Shown here piece by piece: positions 50,731 through 59,387 of a DNA stretch of 64,000 bases (positions are counted from its first letter, which is position 1; each line of letters starts with the position of its first letter). The translations under genes were made by a program, and so were the position numbers. A model generated the notes under the pieces. The model was given only the letters and a program-made list of their open reading frames with translations, did no database searches and was not told the origin of the DNA. Origin of the DNA: Lacisediminihabitans sp040549465 (GTDB taxonomy: Bacteria > Actinomycetota > Actinomycetes > Actinomycetales > Microbacteriaceae); assembly GCF_040549465.1 (NCBI RefSeq), contig NZ_JBEPTL010000004.1, positions 1 through 64,000 on the forward strand, written 5' to 3'.

Positions 50731-51318
50731 CTAGGGGGTTGGGGTTGGGGTGCAGTTGCCGGTCACGTCGTTGAACGTGCCGTCGGTGAAGGTGAAACGG
50801 TAAGCGGTCGTGAGAACGTCTATGCGGATGCAGGTCACAGATGTGATGCCTTTACCTGCCGGGCCGGGGGTCGTGGAGTCGGCACCAGCAGGACCGGGTG
50901 CGCCTGGGTCGCCTTTGATCGACTGCCCGGTGTCTCCGGTGTCGCCCTTCACCGATAGGCCGGGGGCACCGTCCTGACCGTGCGCTCCGATGCAGTCACC
51001 GTGGGCGGTGCAGTAGGCGGTGAGCTGTGCGTATATCTCGGCCGAGGTCGGTGGGCGTCCTGCGGCACCAGTTTTACCTGTGTCACCCTGGGAACCTTTC
51101 GCCCCCGCCGCGCCCTGTTCCGCAACCTGCCCGGCGCTCGGTGTTGTGGGGGTGATGCCGTTGGCATTCAGTTGCGCCTGAGATTTCGCATACAAGCTGA
51201 GCAGGTTGTCGTATTGGTACGTTTGCGCGACGAACCCTGCCGTGATCACTCCCGCCGTGGCGAGGATCAGCAGCACAGTGATGACATGTCTGCCGTCGAA
51301 CTTCTTGAACCATCGCAT
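50731..51318 (-). CDS. Membrane-anchored collagen-like phage protein
   Basis: A 195-residue protein. One membrane helix at about residues 11-31 (VITVLLILATAGVITAGFVA) is followed by a short coiled region (DNLLSLYAKSQAQLNANG). Then come Gly-X-Y stretches, GAAGAKGSQGDTGKTGAAG and, after a Cys-containing spacer (CTAHGDCIGAHG), GDTGDTGQSIKGDPGAPG and onward. The C-terminal domain (ITSVTCIRIDVLTTAYRFTF) has two Cys and may trimerise. Collagen-like proteins in phages are usually tail-fibre parts, but the membrane helix and place in the lysis module point to an envelope protein. Its ATG overlaps the upstream gene's TGA. Confidence 0.75.
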   Translation of the reverse strand: MRWFKKFDGRHVITVLLILATAGVITAGFVAQTYQYDNLLSLYAKSQAQLNANGITPTTPSAGQVAEQGAAGAKGSQGDTGKTGAAGRPPTSAEIYAQLTAYCTAHGDCIGAHGQDGAPGLSVKGDTGDTGQSIKGDPGAPGPAGADSTTPGPAGKGITSVTCIRIDVLTTAYRFTFTDGTFNDVTGNCTPTPTP

Positions 51319-51662
51319 CAGCCGAGCCCCAATGCTTTCGATATTGCGGGAACGAATATGCCGAGAACTAACAGCAGGGCACCACCGGCCACGGAGAGGA
51401 AGAACTGTTTGCGGTTCTTTTCCAACTCTTTCCGGTTCACTTCAATGTCGGCCTCAAACTTTGCTTGCGCCGTTTTCACATCAGCGATCGCGGTCATTTG
51501 CCTAGCAAATTCGGCGGTGATGTTCTGTTGGTTGACGCTGTAAATTTCGATGGGTACGAAGGTGCTTCCGAGGGCGTCAAGTTTCTGCTCGATCTTCGAC
51601 AGTCGCCAATCAACGAGTGCGTATCCGGAGCCGGAAGGTTTCATGTCACCCGGTTCGCTCAT
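51318..51662 (-). CDS. Coiled-coil membrane protein of the lysis module
   Basis: A 114-residue protein with a coiled coil over about residues 15-85 (LVDWRLSKIEQKLDALGS, then FARQMTAIADVKTAQAKFEA and VNRKELEKNRKQ). One C-terminal membrane helix is FFLSVAGGALLLVLGIFVPAI. This layout (long helix, tail anchor) recalls haemolysin-XhlA-like or spanin-like phage lysis proteins, but no domain is certain. I chose the ATG at 51662, preceded by AAGGGGG; the open frame extends 19 residues further upstream. It is the first of three consecutive membrane proteins ending with the holin. Confidence 0.7.
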   Translation of the reverse strand: MSEPGDMKPSGSGYALVDWRLSKIEQKLDALGSTFVPIEIYSVNQQNITAEFARQMTAIADVKTAQAKFEADIEVNRKELEKNRKQFFLSVAGGALLLVLGIFVPAISKALGLG

Positions 51663-51733
51663 TGGTCCCCCTTGGACTGCCCGTGGCCGGGTCGTTGGTT
51701 GATCAGGTGTCATACACATGCGAGAATGGGCGC

Positions 51734-51877
51734 ATGCCGAACCAGCCGAAGACTCCTGCCGCTGCGTACCGAATCCCGCTCGAGTTGCGGGACCTTTTGA
51801 AGGCGCGTGCGGAAGCTGACGGTGTTACTCAGACGGAGGTGGTGAAGGCGGCGTTGGCCCTCTATTTGGGGGTATAG
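51734..51877 (+). CDS. Small ribbon-helix-helix (CopG/Arc-like) protein
   Basis: A 47-residue protein: a short N-terminal strand (AAAYRIPLELRDLL) followed by two helices (KARAEADGVTQTEVVKAAL). This matches ribbon-helix-helix DNA-binding proteins, which act as dimers. The ATG at 51734 gives a full-length domain. It is read rightward, divergent from the coiled-coil lysis gene, with the small palindrome GTGT-CAT-ACAC about 20 bases upstream that could be its operator. Likely a regulator of the short rightward unit within the prophage. Confidence 0.7.
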   Translation: MPNQPKTPAAAYRIPLELRDLLKARAEADGVTQTEVVKAALALYLGV

Positions 51878-51903
51878 ACGGGGTGTATAACGCCTGCTAT
51901 GTT
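51875..51903 (+). promoter_or_regulatory. Extended -10 promoter of the Ala-rich secreted protein gene
   Basis: TAGACG at 51875-51880, a 17-base spacer, and TGC-TATGTT ending at 51903 (extended -10). The predicted transcription start falls at or just before the ATG at 51910, so the mRNA would be leaderless. This supports expression from the prophage independent of the late operon. Confidence 0.5.
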
Positions 51904-51909
51904 TGAGTC

Positions 51910-52446
51910 ATGAACATCACCAAGAAGCGCGTCCCACTCTGGGCGATCCTCACCACCGCAGCCGTAGTCGTCGTTGGCGGCAGTGTTGGCGGTTCCGCAT
52001 ACGCGCAAGGCCAAGCACAGGCCGCAGCAGACCAAGCCCAATCCGAACATCTCACCTCACTGCGTGTCAGCGCCACGACGAAGGACATCAGCACCTCAGC
52101 GACCTCAGTAGGCGCTCAGGTGCAGACGATCAGCGATGAAGCGATCGCAACCGCCGCCGCGCAGAAAGCAGCGGATGAAGCCGCCGCCGCGCTTGCCGCA
52201 CAGCAGGCAGCAGCCGCTCAAGCTGCCGCCGATGCTCAAGCTGCCGGCGCGAAGCCCGTCGTGAAAGCACCAACCGCGCGTGCCGCTGCACCGAGCGCAC
52301 CTTCCGGACCGATCAAGTGTCCGGCTGGCAGCCAAGCGAACAGCGGTGACGGGCCGAACGACACCTCATGTTTCCCGGAAATCTGCTTCCACATCTCACT
52401 TCCGGATGCCGCTCACCCTGAGTGCGAGGTCGCGTTCAAGCCGTAG
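51910..52446 (+). CDS. Secreted or anchored Ala-rich coiled-coil protein (prophage)
   Basis: A 178-residue protein. The N-terminus has a basic start and hydrophobic core (KKRVPLWAILTTAAVVVVGG) with a possible signal cleavage after AYA. An Ala/Gln-rich coiled coil follows (AIATAAAQKAADEAAAALAA and similar heptads), then a Pro/Ala linker. A small Cys-rich end (CPAGSQANSGDGPNDTSC, FPEICFHISL, ECEVAF) has four Cys that could form two disulphides. No known family. It is read rightward inside the leftward late operon and has its own promoter, so it may be expressed in the lysogen. Confidence 0.75.
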   Translation: MNITKKRVPLWAILTTAAVVVVGGSVGGSAYAQGQAQAAADQAQSEHLTSLRVSATTKDISTSATSVGAQVQTISDEAIATAAAQKAADEAAAALAAQQAAAAQAAADAQAAGAKPVVKAPTARAAAPSAPSGPIKCPAGSQANSGDGPNDTSCFPEICFHISLPDAAHPECEVAFKP

Positions 52447-53113
52447 GGTTCTCTAACTCGACAATCCGGGCGTGCATGGACTGCATCGTCGCGATCATCG
52501 TCGGTATCATGTCAGCCCAGTTGATTCCCTGTGGCTTGCCCTGAGCATCGTTGAACGTCATGCCCTCGAGCGGCGTACCTGCGACGTATTCGACTATCGA
52601 GCCAAGTTCGACCGGTGCTGATTCGCCTAGCTCCTCAACCGCATCGATGCGCCGGAAGTCCAGCAGTCCGAGGTGGAGGAGAGCATTAACCTTTGCGGCC
52701 GCGTCAGCCGGGGCGAAGTCTTGTTTGACGAAGACGGAGGATGATGAGTTCCCCATCCTCCCAGCACCGTCGATCCAGAGCGCTGTCCGGTTGGTGATGA
52801 CCGTCGTGTTACGGGCGTCAAGAGAAGATATGCCAGCATCGGCTGTTACTATCCCTGATGCATTCACAGTCGTGGGCGATATTGCTCCCGGGGTCGCAAC
52901 CTTCGAATCTGTCTGCGCCCGCGTGTACGAATTTGCCGCGATCGCCGTAGCGACAGTCGAGTTGATGTTCGCCAGCGCTGCCTGCACCTGAGCAACCAAC
53001 GATCCGAGGTTCGTCCCGGACGGCCGCTGAGCCTCCCGCAGTTGACGTCGTGTCTCCTTCAGATGATCAACGATCGGCTGCACAGAATCGCCTGGTGGTG
53101 TCGGGTAGAGCAT
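52436..53113 (-). CDS. Phage minor tail protein with trimeric-fibre-like features
   Basis: A 225-residue protein. The N-terminal part is helical (VDHLKETRRQLREAQRPSGT, then LVAQVQAALANINSTVATAI). A central beta stretch follows (VTADAGISSLDARNTTVITN). The C-terminal part (DFRRIDAVEELGESAPVELG, then WADMIPTMIATMQSMHARI) resembles the helical chaperone-like end of tail fibres. It begins at the ATG at 53113, overlapping the upstream TGA, although nine more codons are open before it. Its 3' end overlaps the convergent Ala-rich gene by 11 bases. It is probably a distal fibre or its adaptor; receptor specificity unknown. Confidence 0.7.
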   Translation of the reverse strand: MLYPTPPGDSVQPIVDHLKETRRQLREAQRPSGTNLGSLVAQVQAALANINSTVATAIAANSYTRAQTDSKVATPGAISPTTVNASGIVTADAGISSLDARNTTVITNRTALWIDGAGRMGNSSSSVFVKQDFAPADAAAKVNALLHLGLLDFRRIDAVEELGESAPVELGSIVEYVAGTPLEGMTFNDAQGKPQGINWADMIPTMIATMQSMHARIVELENPTA

Positions 53114-54327
53114 CAGAACCCCTTCACGAGTGGCGCACAATCTATCTTCACGTCGACCCCATGCTCGTCGCCTGATAGTCCGATGATCCGCATCCGGTAC
53201 GTGCCGCCCGTAATGTACGGGTCACCGAACCCGGTATCCGGGTTCCACGTCGCAACGACGAGGTCGCAGAAGTCACCGACCGCATAAGACCCGAACTGCA
53301 ACCCGGACGGGTTGCCTTCCGAATCGGTCGGGTATGCCTTGACGGAGAATGACCAGATCTCCGAAGTCGTCCGGCCAGCGAGAACATCCGCGAGCGCGTA
53401 GCTGTCCAAAGTCGACTGCACTGAGACGGTGGAGTGTGAACTGTCAACCAGCTCGAGCAGAGGAAAGTTGGCGGTGACAAGTGTCGGATCGTAGGCGCGC
53501 GACACCAGTACATCATCAGCTTGCCGACCACCGACCTGCCATGCGAGGGAACCAAGCTTCGACGCGTCCTCGCTGATGTCCAGATCTAACACCGGGGACT
53601 CTGGGACTGTGACATCCCACGCGATCACTGACGGGGATGTGATCAAAGGTTGCGCGACCGTACCAGTCCTCACCAACCATTCAACACCGCGACCGTCCGC
53701 CGTGCGCCGCGGCTGGAACTTCACCTCGGGCCCGTTCTGGACATTCATAATGTCGTTGATCGCTTCCCACACGGGTTTGAAATCTGCGCCCAAATAGGTG
53801 CGGGTGCTATCCGAAATCTCGTCATCCTGGAACACCAGAGGGACAGTGCCGCCCGGGAACAGGGATGCCTGCTGTAGAGCCCGTTTCACGATCGTTCCAA
53901 GACTGACACCGCTGATCGTGGTGGACAGCAACGGGTTAGGCATCGTCTTCGTCGGGTCGGTCGGATCAGGAACCGTCCACTGGTCTGTTCCGATAGTCAA
54001 CGCCAGCAGGGGGAGGATCAGACGGTGATCGAAATAGGAACCTGCACCGGCCGCCCCGAGTTCAAGGGTCCGGTTTCCGCGATTGTACTTCCGTGTCCAA
54101 ATTGGTCCGGCTGCTACCATCGTCCCGTTCTCTTCGACCGCAAGGAATGCCTGCCCGGGAGTGGCAGAGTTCCGCAAATCGAGTGCTTGCACGTCTGGGT
54201 CGTTCAAGTCCAACGACACCGTGATCGTCTCAGCAACATGGATGCGATCCGACCACGGGCCCGTCATCACCGGGAGAGTTTGAATCCTTCGCCCAGACGC
54301 GAAGTTTCCGATGGAGTACTCAGTCAC
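53113..54327 (-). CDS. Phage minor tail protein (ReqiPepy6 gp37-like)
   Basis: A 404-residue structural protein. It contains beta-rich segments such as ETITVSLDLNDPDVQALDLR and WTRKYNRGNRTLELGAAGAG, then a loading region with AWDVTVPESPVLDLDISEDA. The pattern fits the siphovirus ReqiPepy6 gp37-like minor tail family found in actinophage tail tips. It is a GTG start with GAGGAG nine bases upstream. The next gene overlaps by one base. The role is probably in the tail-tip complex, but the precise subunit cannot be set from sequence. Confidence 0.75.
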   Translation of the reverse strand: MTEYSIGNFASGRRIQTLPVMTGPWSDRIHVAETITVSLDLNDPDVQALDLRNSATPGQAFLAVEENGTMVAAGPIWTRKYNRGNRTLELGAAGAGSYFDHRLILPLLALTIGTDQWTVPDPTDPTKTMPNPLLSTTISGVSLGTIVKRALQQASLFPGGTVPLVFQDDEISDSTRTYLGADFKPVWEAINDIMNVQNGPEVKFQPRRTADGRGVEWLVRTGTVAQPLITSPSVIAWDVTVPESPVLDLDISEDASKLGSLAWQVGGRQADDVLVSRAYDPTLVTANFPLLELVDSSHSTVSVQSTLDSYALADVLAGRTTSEIWSFSVKAYPTDSEGNPSGLQFGSYAVGDFCDLVVATWNPDTGFGDPYITGGTYRMRIIGLSGDEHGVDVKIDCAPLVKGF

Positions 54328-54330
54328 AGG

Positions 54331-54420
54331 TCACTCCTCGTGGTTGAAGGCATCACAGTTCAGGTCATGCCCGCACGTCCCGGCCTTGCATGCTTGGCAG
54401 CGGTGACGGCATGACGTCAG
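54331..54420 (-). CDS. Possible 29-residue Cys/His-rich ORF with CTG start
   Basis: Between the endolysin and minor tail genes one frame encodes a dense Cys/His peptide: CRHRCQACKAGTCGHDLNC near the start, ending AFNHEE and TGA. There is no ATG, GTG or TTG start. A CTG at 54420 overlaps the endolysin TGA in a CTGA arrangement similar to ATGA coupling. The ribosome-binding site of the next gene lies inside its end. Six residues of five Cys and several His suggest a zinc-binding knuckle. A noncanonical start makes it doubtful. Confidence 0.3.
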   Translation of the reverse strand: MTSCRHRCQACKAGTCGHDLNCDAFNHEE

Positions 54421-55271
54421 GACGATTTAGCTGTAATAGTGAACGCCAGAGTGGCGAGAGCTTCTTCAGCCCCAGCCTTTGCCGCAGCCTGAATGACAGC
54501 AGCCGAGGCTCCACCGGATGCCGCAGGAATCGCGGCGATGAGCGCCGCTACCTGTGCCTGCAACGCGATAACGAGTGTCTTCGTGTCGGCGTTGTCCTGC
54601 CGCACCGGGATGAGCACGAGGTTGCCTTTGCCGTCCGTGCGTTGCACCGGGGCGAACTGAGTATCGAGGAGGGAGACGATGCCGGCGACTGATGAGCCGA
54701 GGCTTCGACCGCTGTCCGGCATCGACGGACCGCCTGCGAAGATCGCTTGGTGTATGGCGTTGATTTGGGCTTCTGCTGCTGCTGACAATTCATCCTCCTG
54801 GGTGGGGGTTGAGCCGCTTCCGGCTGTGGTTGATATATCAATGTCGAAATGCCATGGCTCGGGGGATGAGAAGTTCAGGCCAGTTGGTCGCACCCCGTAA
54901 TGCGGACCCTTTATTGCGGCCCACTGATGAGTGGGTGTCGCAAACGTCGCGATCCCGCCGCCAAGGTCGACAGCATTGCCGTGAGTAACTTCGTCATGGA
55001 TGGATGTGAACGGGAACGCGGCGAGGCTCGCTTCGGGCGGTTTCTTGCCGCGCTTCACATATGCCAGCCACGCATTCCACAGCGCGGTCTGTCGAGGCCG
55101 TGACCTCGCTGCCTCCGTGATAACAAGCGCGGAGCCGAACTCCGCGCGGAAAGCAACTGCGAACGCGAGCAGGTTCGGCAGTGCGCGAACATCGAGCCGT
55201 TGGCGTGCGCCAAGCGTGTACGAATACCCCTGAATGGTGTCAGTGGTGGGGATGTCAACAAGATTGGGCAT
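54417..55271 (-). CDS. Endolysin, M15-type D-Ala-D-Ala carboxypeptidase
   Basis: A 284-residue lysis enzyme. The N-terminal domain (about residues 15-150) is a VanY/M15-like peptidase: ITEAARSRPRQTALWNAW contains the early Arg, the zinc site is in HGNAVDLGGG (His, Asp) and the end motif is PEPWHFDIDI (His). Such enzymes cut peptide crosslinks in peptidoglycan. The C-terminal half is Ala-rich and helical (LVIALQAQVAALIAAIPAAS) and may bind the wall or multimerise. Its ATG overlaps the previous gene's TGA. The holin is 3.7 kb downstream, so the lysis genes are interleaved with tail genes. Confidence 0.85.
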   Translation of the reverse strand: MPNLVDIPTTDTIQGYSYTLGARQRLDVRALPNLLAFAVAFRAEFGSALVITEAARSRPRQTALWNAWLAYVKRGKKPPEASLAAFPFTSIHDEVTHGNAVDLGGGIATFATPTHQWAAIKGPHYGVRPTGLNFSSPEPWHFDIDISTTAGSGSTPTQEDELSAAAEAQINAIHQAIFAGGPSMPDSGRSLGSSVAGIVSLLDTQFAPVQRTDGKGNLVLIPVRQDNADTKTLVIALQAQVAALIAAIPAASGGASAAVIQAAAKAGAEEALATLAFTITAKSS

Positions 55272-56266
55272 CAGAGTCCCTTAGCTCGCCATGACCCGGC
55301 CAGGGATAGCGCGAGCACGCCGGTGAACCCCGAGTTCAGGACGAGGGTGACGTTGCCTGACGCATCGACCTGCACAGCACCCAGCGCGGTCGCGTTCGCT
55401 GAGCAGGCAAACACGACGGGGGTGAGAGGTGCAAGGGCTGCGGGGACGGTCCCAATGGTGTAGGTCGTACCCAGCACGAACGTGGCCGAGGTCGATACGA
55501 CAGTGCCCTCAAGGTAGTTGCGCCCATTCTGCTGAACCAACGAGACAGGGGACGAACCGGACGACGAATAGACACCGGCAAACGTCACCACCGACACGAC
55601 TGGCCGACCAGCTATCACCTGCCAGCCCGGGGTCGTCGCGGTTGCGATGTACTCGATAAGTTGCCCGGCCGAGATGAGATAGCCGAGTTGCCCGTCACCG
55701 GGAGTTCCGAACGCATCACGCTCGGTGGTGTTGCGGAACGTGACCACACCACCAGTCATCGCCGTGTACTGGAACGTCGAGGTGATCACCACACCAGCCG
55801 AACCGGAGTTCGTAGCCGTCGACGGGATGAGGATTGTGCCGAGCTCGACCGCGCCCTGAGGCAGACCGGCAGGGTTCCGCACCGGAGTAGCAGACGCAAA
55901 ACCTTGCAGCACACCGAACACGGCCAGGTTGTCGCCATCCGGTGTGGTCACATACGACGACGCATCATTCTGTTTTGCATAGAGCACATCAAGACGTGAG
56001 TTCGCCGACGGTGCTACAGCTGGTGTGACAGTCGCCGGACCATCGTTCGCCAGGAACACCACACCCCCATCACGCACAGCCACGGCGGAGAACGCAGCAA
56101 CATTCACCGCCATCGTCGCCGAGGGGGTCAGCAGCGTACCCACAGGCGGGAACAAGCCAGCACGCGGAACACCAGTAGAACTGCGGACTACCGTCCCCGC
56201 AAGGTCGTACCGCAGATCGTTAGCGTGCGGGAGTGCAAGTTCAGCACCGAAGCCTTTACGAAGCAT
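55271..56266 (-). CDS. Phage tail/baseplate structural protein
   Basis: A 331-residue beta-rich protein of unknown fine role. It starts MLRKGFGAELALPHANDLRY, contains SANSRLDVLYAKQNDASSYV (a pattern common in tail-tip or receptor-binding proteins) and a C-terminal Thr/Val-rich beta region (VSTSATFVLGTTYTIG). It lies between the distal tail protein and the endolysin, where actinophages usually encode tail-tip or fibre proteins. It is 33 bases from the preceding gene and overlaps the next by one base. I cannot name the subunit. Confidence 0.7.
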   Translation of the reverse strand: MLRKGFGAELALPHANDLRYDLAGTVVRSSTGVPRAGLFPPVGTLLTPSATMAVNVAAFSAVAVRDGGVVFLANDGPATVTPAVAPSANSRLDVLYAKQNDASSYVTTPDGDNLAVFGVLQGFASATPVRNPAGLPQGAVELGTILIPSTATNSGSAGVVITSTFQYTAMTGGVVTFRNTTERDAFGTPGDGQLGYLISAGQLIEYIATATTPGWQVIAGRPVVSVVTFAGVYSSSGSSPVSLVQQNGRNYLEGTVVSTSATFVLGTTYTIGTVPAALAPLTPVVFACSANATALGAVQVDASGNVTLVLNSGFTGVLALSLAGSWRAKGL

Positions 56267-56299
56267 GAGGATCTCCTAGATAAGTACTCAATAGCGCGG

Positions 56300-57157
56300 T
56301 CAATAGAACGCTGGCGAAGTTTGCACGGTCAACATTGGTGTGCCCGTCACGGCACCGAGCGGCTGGAACTGGATAGCATGCGTCTCACCCGGACCGATCG
56401 AAAACCAATCCTTCGACGTCAACGAACCCGACACATCATTCGACGGACCATTGATCGTCGCCCGACCGGTCCGCTGATTCACCGACACCAGCGAACCCAA
56501 CGGGATCTGCCGCTCAAACCGGATCGACTTACCGAGAGTCACGTCAGTGACCACAAAGCCACCATCCAGACCGCCCGACACATCGAACGGCGGGAACACC
56601 GGAGCCGTGCCCGAATTCGTCACACTGATCCGACCCGACGAACCACCCGTACCGAAATCGATATACGACGCGCCCGAACCCAGAGGGAAGATCAGACCAC
56701 CGCCAGCGACCGGGACACCAGAGGATGAAGTGATCGGTAACCCGTAGCGAAGAGGGTCGGGGGCAATCATGTCGATAGTGAAATCGAACACCAAACGCCC
56801 GAAGTCATCATCGACCGTCACCGCCCGAATGGACACAACCCGCGTGGTAGTTCCGTCGATATCCGTAACCGACATCACAGCAGGTCTGCCCGAACTAAGA
56901 GCAGCGCTCATCTGGCTTTTCGCTGCTTGAACGTCAGCCCGCGAGTTGCCCAAATAGCAACAGGTCAAAGAGATCGTCGCTGCGGTTCGCCAGTCCTGAG
57001 AAACCCCGAACGCACCATTCGATTGCGGGCGTTCGTTGATTGGGGACTTCGAGGAGGTGATCGAATACCAGTCCGCGAGACCATTGAAGAAAAACCCATT
57101 GCTACTGGGCGTATCCCCGGCGAACGTCAGCCCGCCGATAGTCACAGTCGTTGTCAT
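56300..57157 (-). CDS. Phage distal tail protein (Dit-like)
   Basis: A 285-residue protein located right after the tape measure gene, the usual slot for Dit. The N-terminal part (GFFFNGLADWYSITSSKSPI, then GAFGVSQDWRTAATISLTCC) has the typical ring-forming domain look, and VVSIRAVTVDDDFGRLVFDF continues it. The C-terminal part (SYIDFGTGGSSGRISVTNSG) resembles a galectin-like domain. Dit forms the hub that links tail tube and tip. Its ATG overlaps the tape measure TGA by ATGA. Confidence 0.78.
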   Translation of the reverse strand: MTTTVTIGGLTFAGDTPSSNGFFFNGLADWYSITSSKSPINERPQSNGAFGVSQDWRTAATISLTCCYLGNSRADVQAAKSQMSAALSSGRPAVMSVTDIDGTTTRVVSIRAVTVDDDFGRLVFDFTIDMIAPDPLRYGLPITSSSGVPVAGGGLIFPLGSGASYIDFGTGGSSGRISVTNSGTAPVFPPFDVSGGLDGGFVVTDVTLGKSIRFERQIPLGSLVSVNQRTGRATINGPSNDVSGSLTSKDWFSIGPGETHAIQFQPLGAVTGTPMLTVQTSPAFY

Positions 57158-59310
57158 ACTGCACCCGCCAGCACTCGAATGAACTCCCGACCCATGATGC
57201 GACCGGACGCTTGCGGATTCTGATCAGGTGCAACAACCTTGTCGATGTACACGTTGCCGCCACCCTTCCCCTGACCGCCACCAGCAGAGGCAGCATCCAT
57301 AAGGTTGTTTAGCTTCCCCGTGTCAACCACCGATTCCGCTTTACCGCCCTCAGCAATAACGGCCAGCGTTCCGCCCGGAGTTGGAAGAACCGTTCCCGAT
57401 GCCGCCAGTTTTGGCAGATGGGGGATCGCGCCAATCTTGATCCCAATAACCGCGGCCACAGACGTTGCGCTGTTGATCCCGTCGATGATGCCGTTGACAA
57501 GTCCGATGATGGTGTTGAAAATGCCCTTCACGAAAGACACAACCCCGTTGAACCCGCCCCTGATCACATCCCCAATAGTCCCGAACACAGTCCCGATGAC
57601 GGAACCAACAATGCCGATTGCCGCACCGATCCAATCAGCCACCGGTTTGATGACATTCGCCCACAACCACGAGAACACCCCACCGAGCATGTGAACGTAG
57701 CCGACGATGAAATTCACCACAGGCTGGATGATGTTCGTCCACAACCAGTTCCAGGCGATACCGACAAGGATCGTCATGCCCTTCCATGTGTCCTGGAAGA
57801 ACGTCGTTTGAGTGGCAACCCAGATGATCCCAGCGACTAGCGCGCCAATGGCGACAATAATGATGCCGATCGGGTTAGCATCCATTGCCGCGTTCCACAG
57901 CCACTGGGCAGCAGTAGCAACACCCATTGCGATTGCGCCGCCGATGATCACAGCCTTGGCACCAATCTGGGCAGCCGCATTTGCCACCCATGCCGCTGTG
58001 GAAGCGACCGTCCCCGCAATGTTTTTACCAACTGCAACAAAGAAGTCGCCCGCATACATCGCTACAAGGGCAGCCGTCTCAACCTTCGACGCGATCAGTG
58101 CCGCAATTTGCTTCCACAAGGTGCCGTTGAAAATAGCTGTGATTATGTAACCGGTCTTCTGCGCCGCGCCAACTGCGTAGGTTGCACCCTCCGCACCGTA
58201 AGATGCTGCAGTTGCGCCAATCAGTACGGCTTTACTTACTGCGATCACGGCGTTGTATGTGATCATCGCAATTTTGACAATTCCTACTACCGCCGCAATA
58301 GTGCGGTATGCGACGATTGCAGCGACAACGACGGTGGTAACTTCAAGCAACCATCTACCGTTCTTGACAACCCAATCGCCGAAGTCTTTTAGAGCGGGCA
58401 AAATGTTGGTAGTTACCACGGACCAGAATGCTGTCAATTGCGGTTGGATCTCTTTGAACCCTGCGGCAAGATGATCGCGCACCCAATTAGCTGCAGACTG
58501 GATTACAGGTGTTAGGTCCCGCAAAACCCCCGCAACTTTCGTTATCGCCGGAATGACCAGCGGCAAGAACGTCTCAACCACCGACTGCGACATGTCCTCG
58601 AAAGCGCGCTGCCCTCGAGCGAGCTGACCGGGGAGAGATTCGCCGGCCGCTTTCGCTGCACCGCCGAATTCAGTATTCAGTTCCTTGAGGATCACCTTCT
58701 GGGCGCCGACCGTGTCGCCGGTCTTCACCATCGCGGCAATGGTGTCTTTTTGGCCCTGCGTGAACGACACGCCAACTCGCGTCAGAGCGGTGATGCCTTT
58801 CACCGGGTCGTTGAGTGCTTTACCGAGCAGGATTGCCTGGCTGGATGCGTCTCCGCCGAACTTCGCGGCCATATCCGCGGCAGCCTGGGTTGCCTGATCG
58901 AAAATCTTGTCGGGGCCCTGGTTTTTGATGCTCGTGAACGTGAGCAGCAGCCCCTGAGCCTTCACGATGGAATCGTCCGTCTGACCAGACATGTTCTGAA
59001 TTGAGGAAGCGAGGTCGTTCATGCCCTTCACGGACACATTCGCAGCGTTCCCAGTGGACTTGATACCAGCCGCCAACTGCGCCGTACCAGCGGAAGCGTC
59101 CAGAGTTTCCTTGATGCCGGTACCGACGATTGCACTGATACCCGCGAGACCGACCGCAAGACCAGCGACGATAGTCCCACCGATCGCTTTACCGATGCCG
59201 GAAAGACCAGACGATTTAGCCTCTTTGTTGATGTCGTCCGCGAGCTTCTTCCCGAAACCTTTGGTGTCACTCTTTACTGTGAGGGAAACCTGACCGGCAG
59301 ATAATGTCAT
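57154..59310 (-). CDS. Phage tail tape measure protein
   Basis: A 718-residue protein that sets tail length and passes DNA and itself into the host. The N-terminal part (VSLTVKSDTKGFGKKLADDI) and the coiled region (TLDASAGTAQLAAGIKSTGN) are typical TP901-type TMP features. The middle contains long hydrophobic segments (TYNAVIAVSKAVLIGATAAS, IIIVAIGALVAGIIWVA). The C-terminus (GGQGKGGGNVYIDKVVA) ends the protein. I chose the ATG at 59310 with GGAGGGA directly upstream; the frame is open nine codons further. At 3 residues per half nanometre the tail would be around 100 nm, a rough estimate from the usual 1.5 angstrom per residue. Confidence 0.9.
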   Translation of the reverse strand: MTLSAGQVSLTVKSDTKGFGKKLADDINKEAKSSGLSGIGKAIGGTIVAGLAVGLAGISAIVGTGIKETLDASAGTAQLAAGIKSTGNAANVSVKGMNDLASSIQNMSGQTDDSIVKAQGLLLTFTSIKNQGPDKIFDQATQAAADMAAKFGGDASSQAILLGKALNDPVKGITALTRVGVSFTQGQKDTIAAMVKTGDTVGAQKVILKELNTEFGGAAKAAGESLPGQLARGQRAFEDMSQSVVETFLPLVIPAITKVAGVLRDLTPVIQSAANWVRDHLAAGFKEIQPQLTAFWSVVTTNILPALKDFGDWVVKNGRWLLEVTTVVVAAIVAYRTIAAVVGIVKIAMITYNAVIAVSKAVLIGATAASYGAEGATYAVGAAQKTGYIITAIFNGTLWKQIAALIASKVETAALVAMYAGDFFVAVGKNIAGTVASTAAWVANAAAQIGAKAVIIGGAIAMGVATAAQWLWNAAMDANPIGIIIVAIGALVAGIIWVATQTTFFQDTWKGMTILVGIAWNWLWTNIIQPVVNFIVGYVHMLGGVFSWLWANVIKPVADWIGAAIGIVGSVIGTVFGTIGDVIRGGFNGVVSFVKGIFNTIIGLVNGIIDGINSATSVAAVIGIKIGAIPHLPKLAASGTVLPTPGGTLAVIAEGGKAESVVDTGKLNNLMDAASAGGGQGKGGGNVYIDKVVAPDQNPQASGRIMGREFIRVLAGAV

Positions 59311-59387
59311 CTGTCCCTCCAATGGGGGCGATAGCAAGGTTGTAAATTGCTAGACGAAGGGCGACCGTGGCATGTACATTCAGAGGC

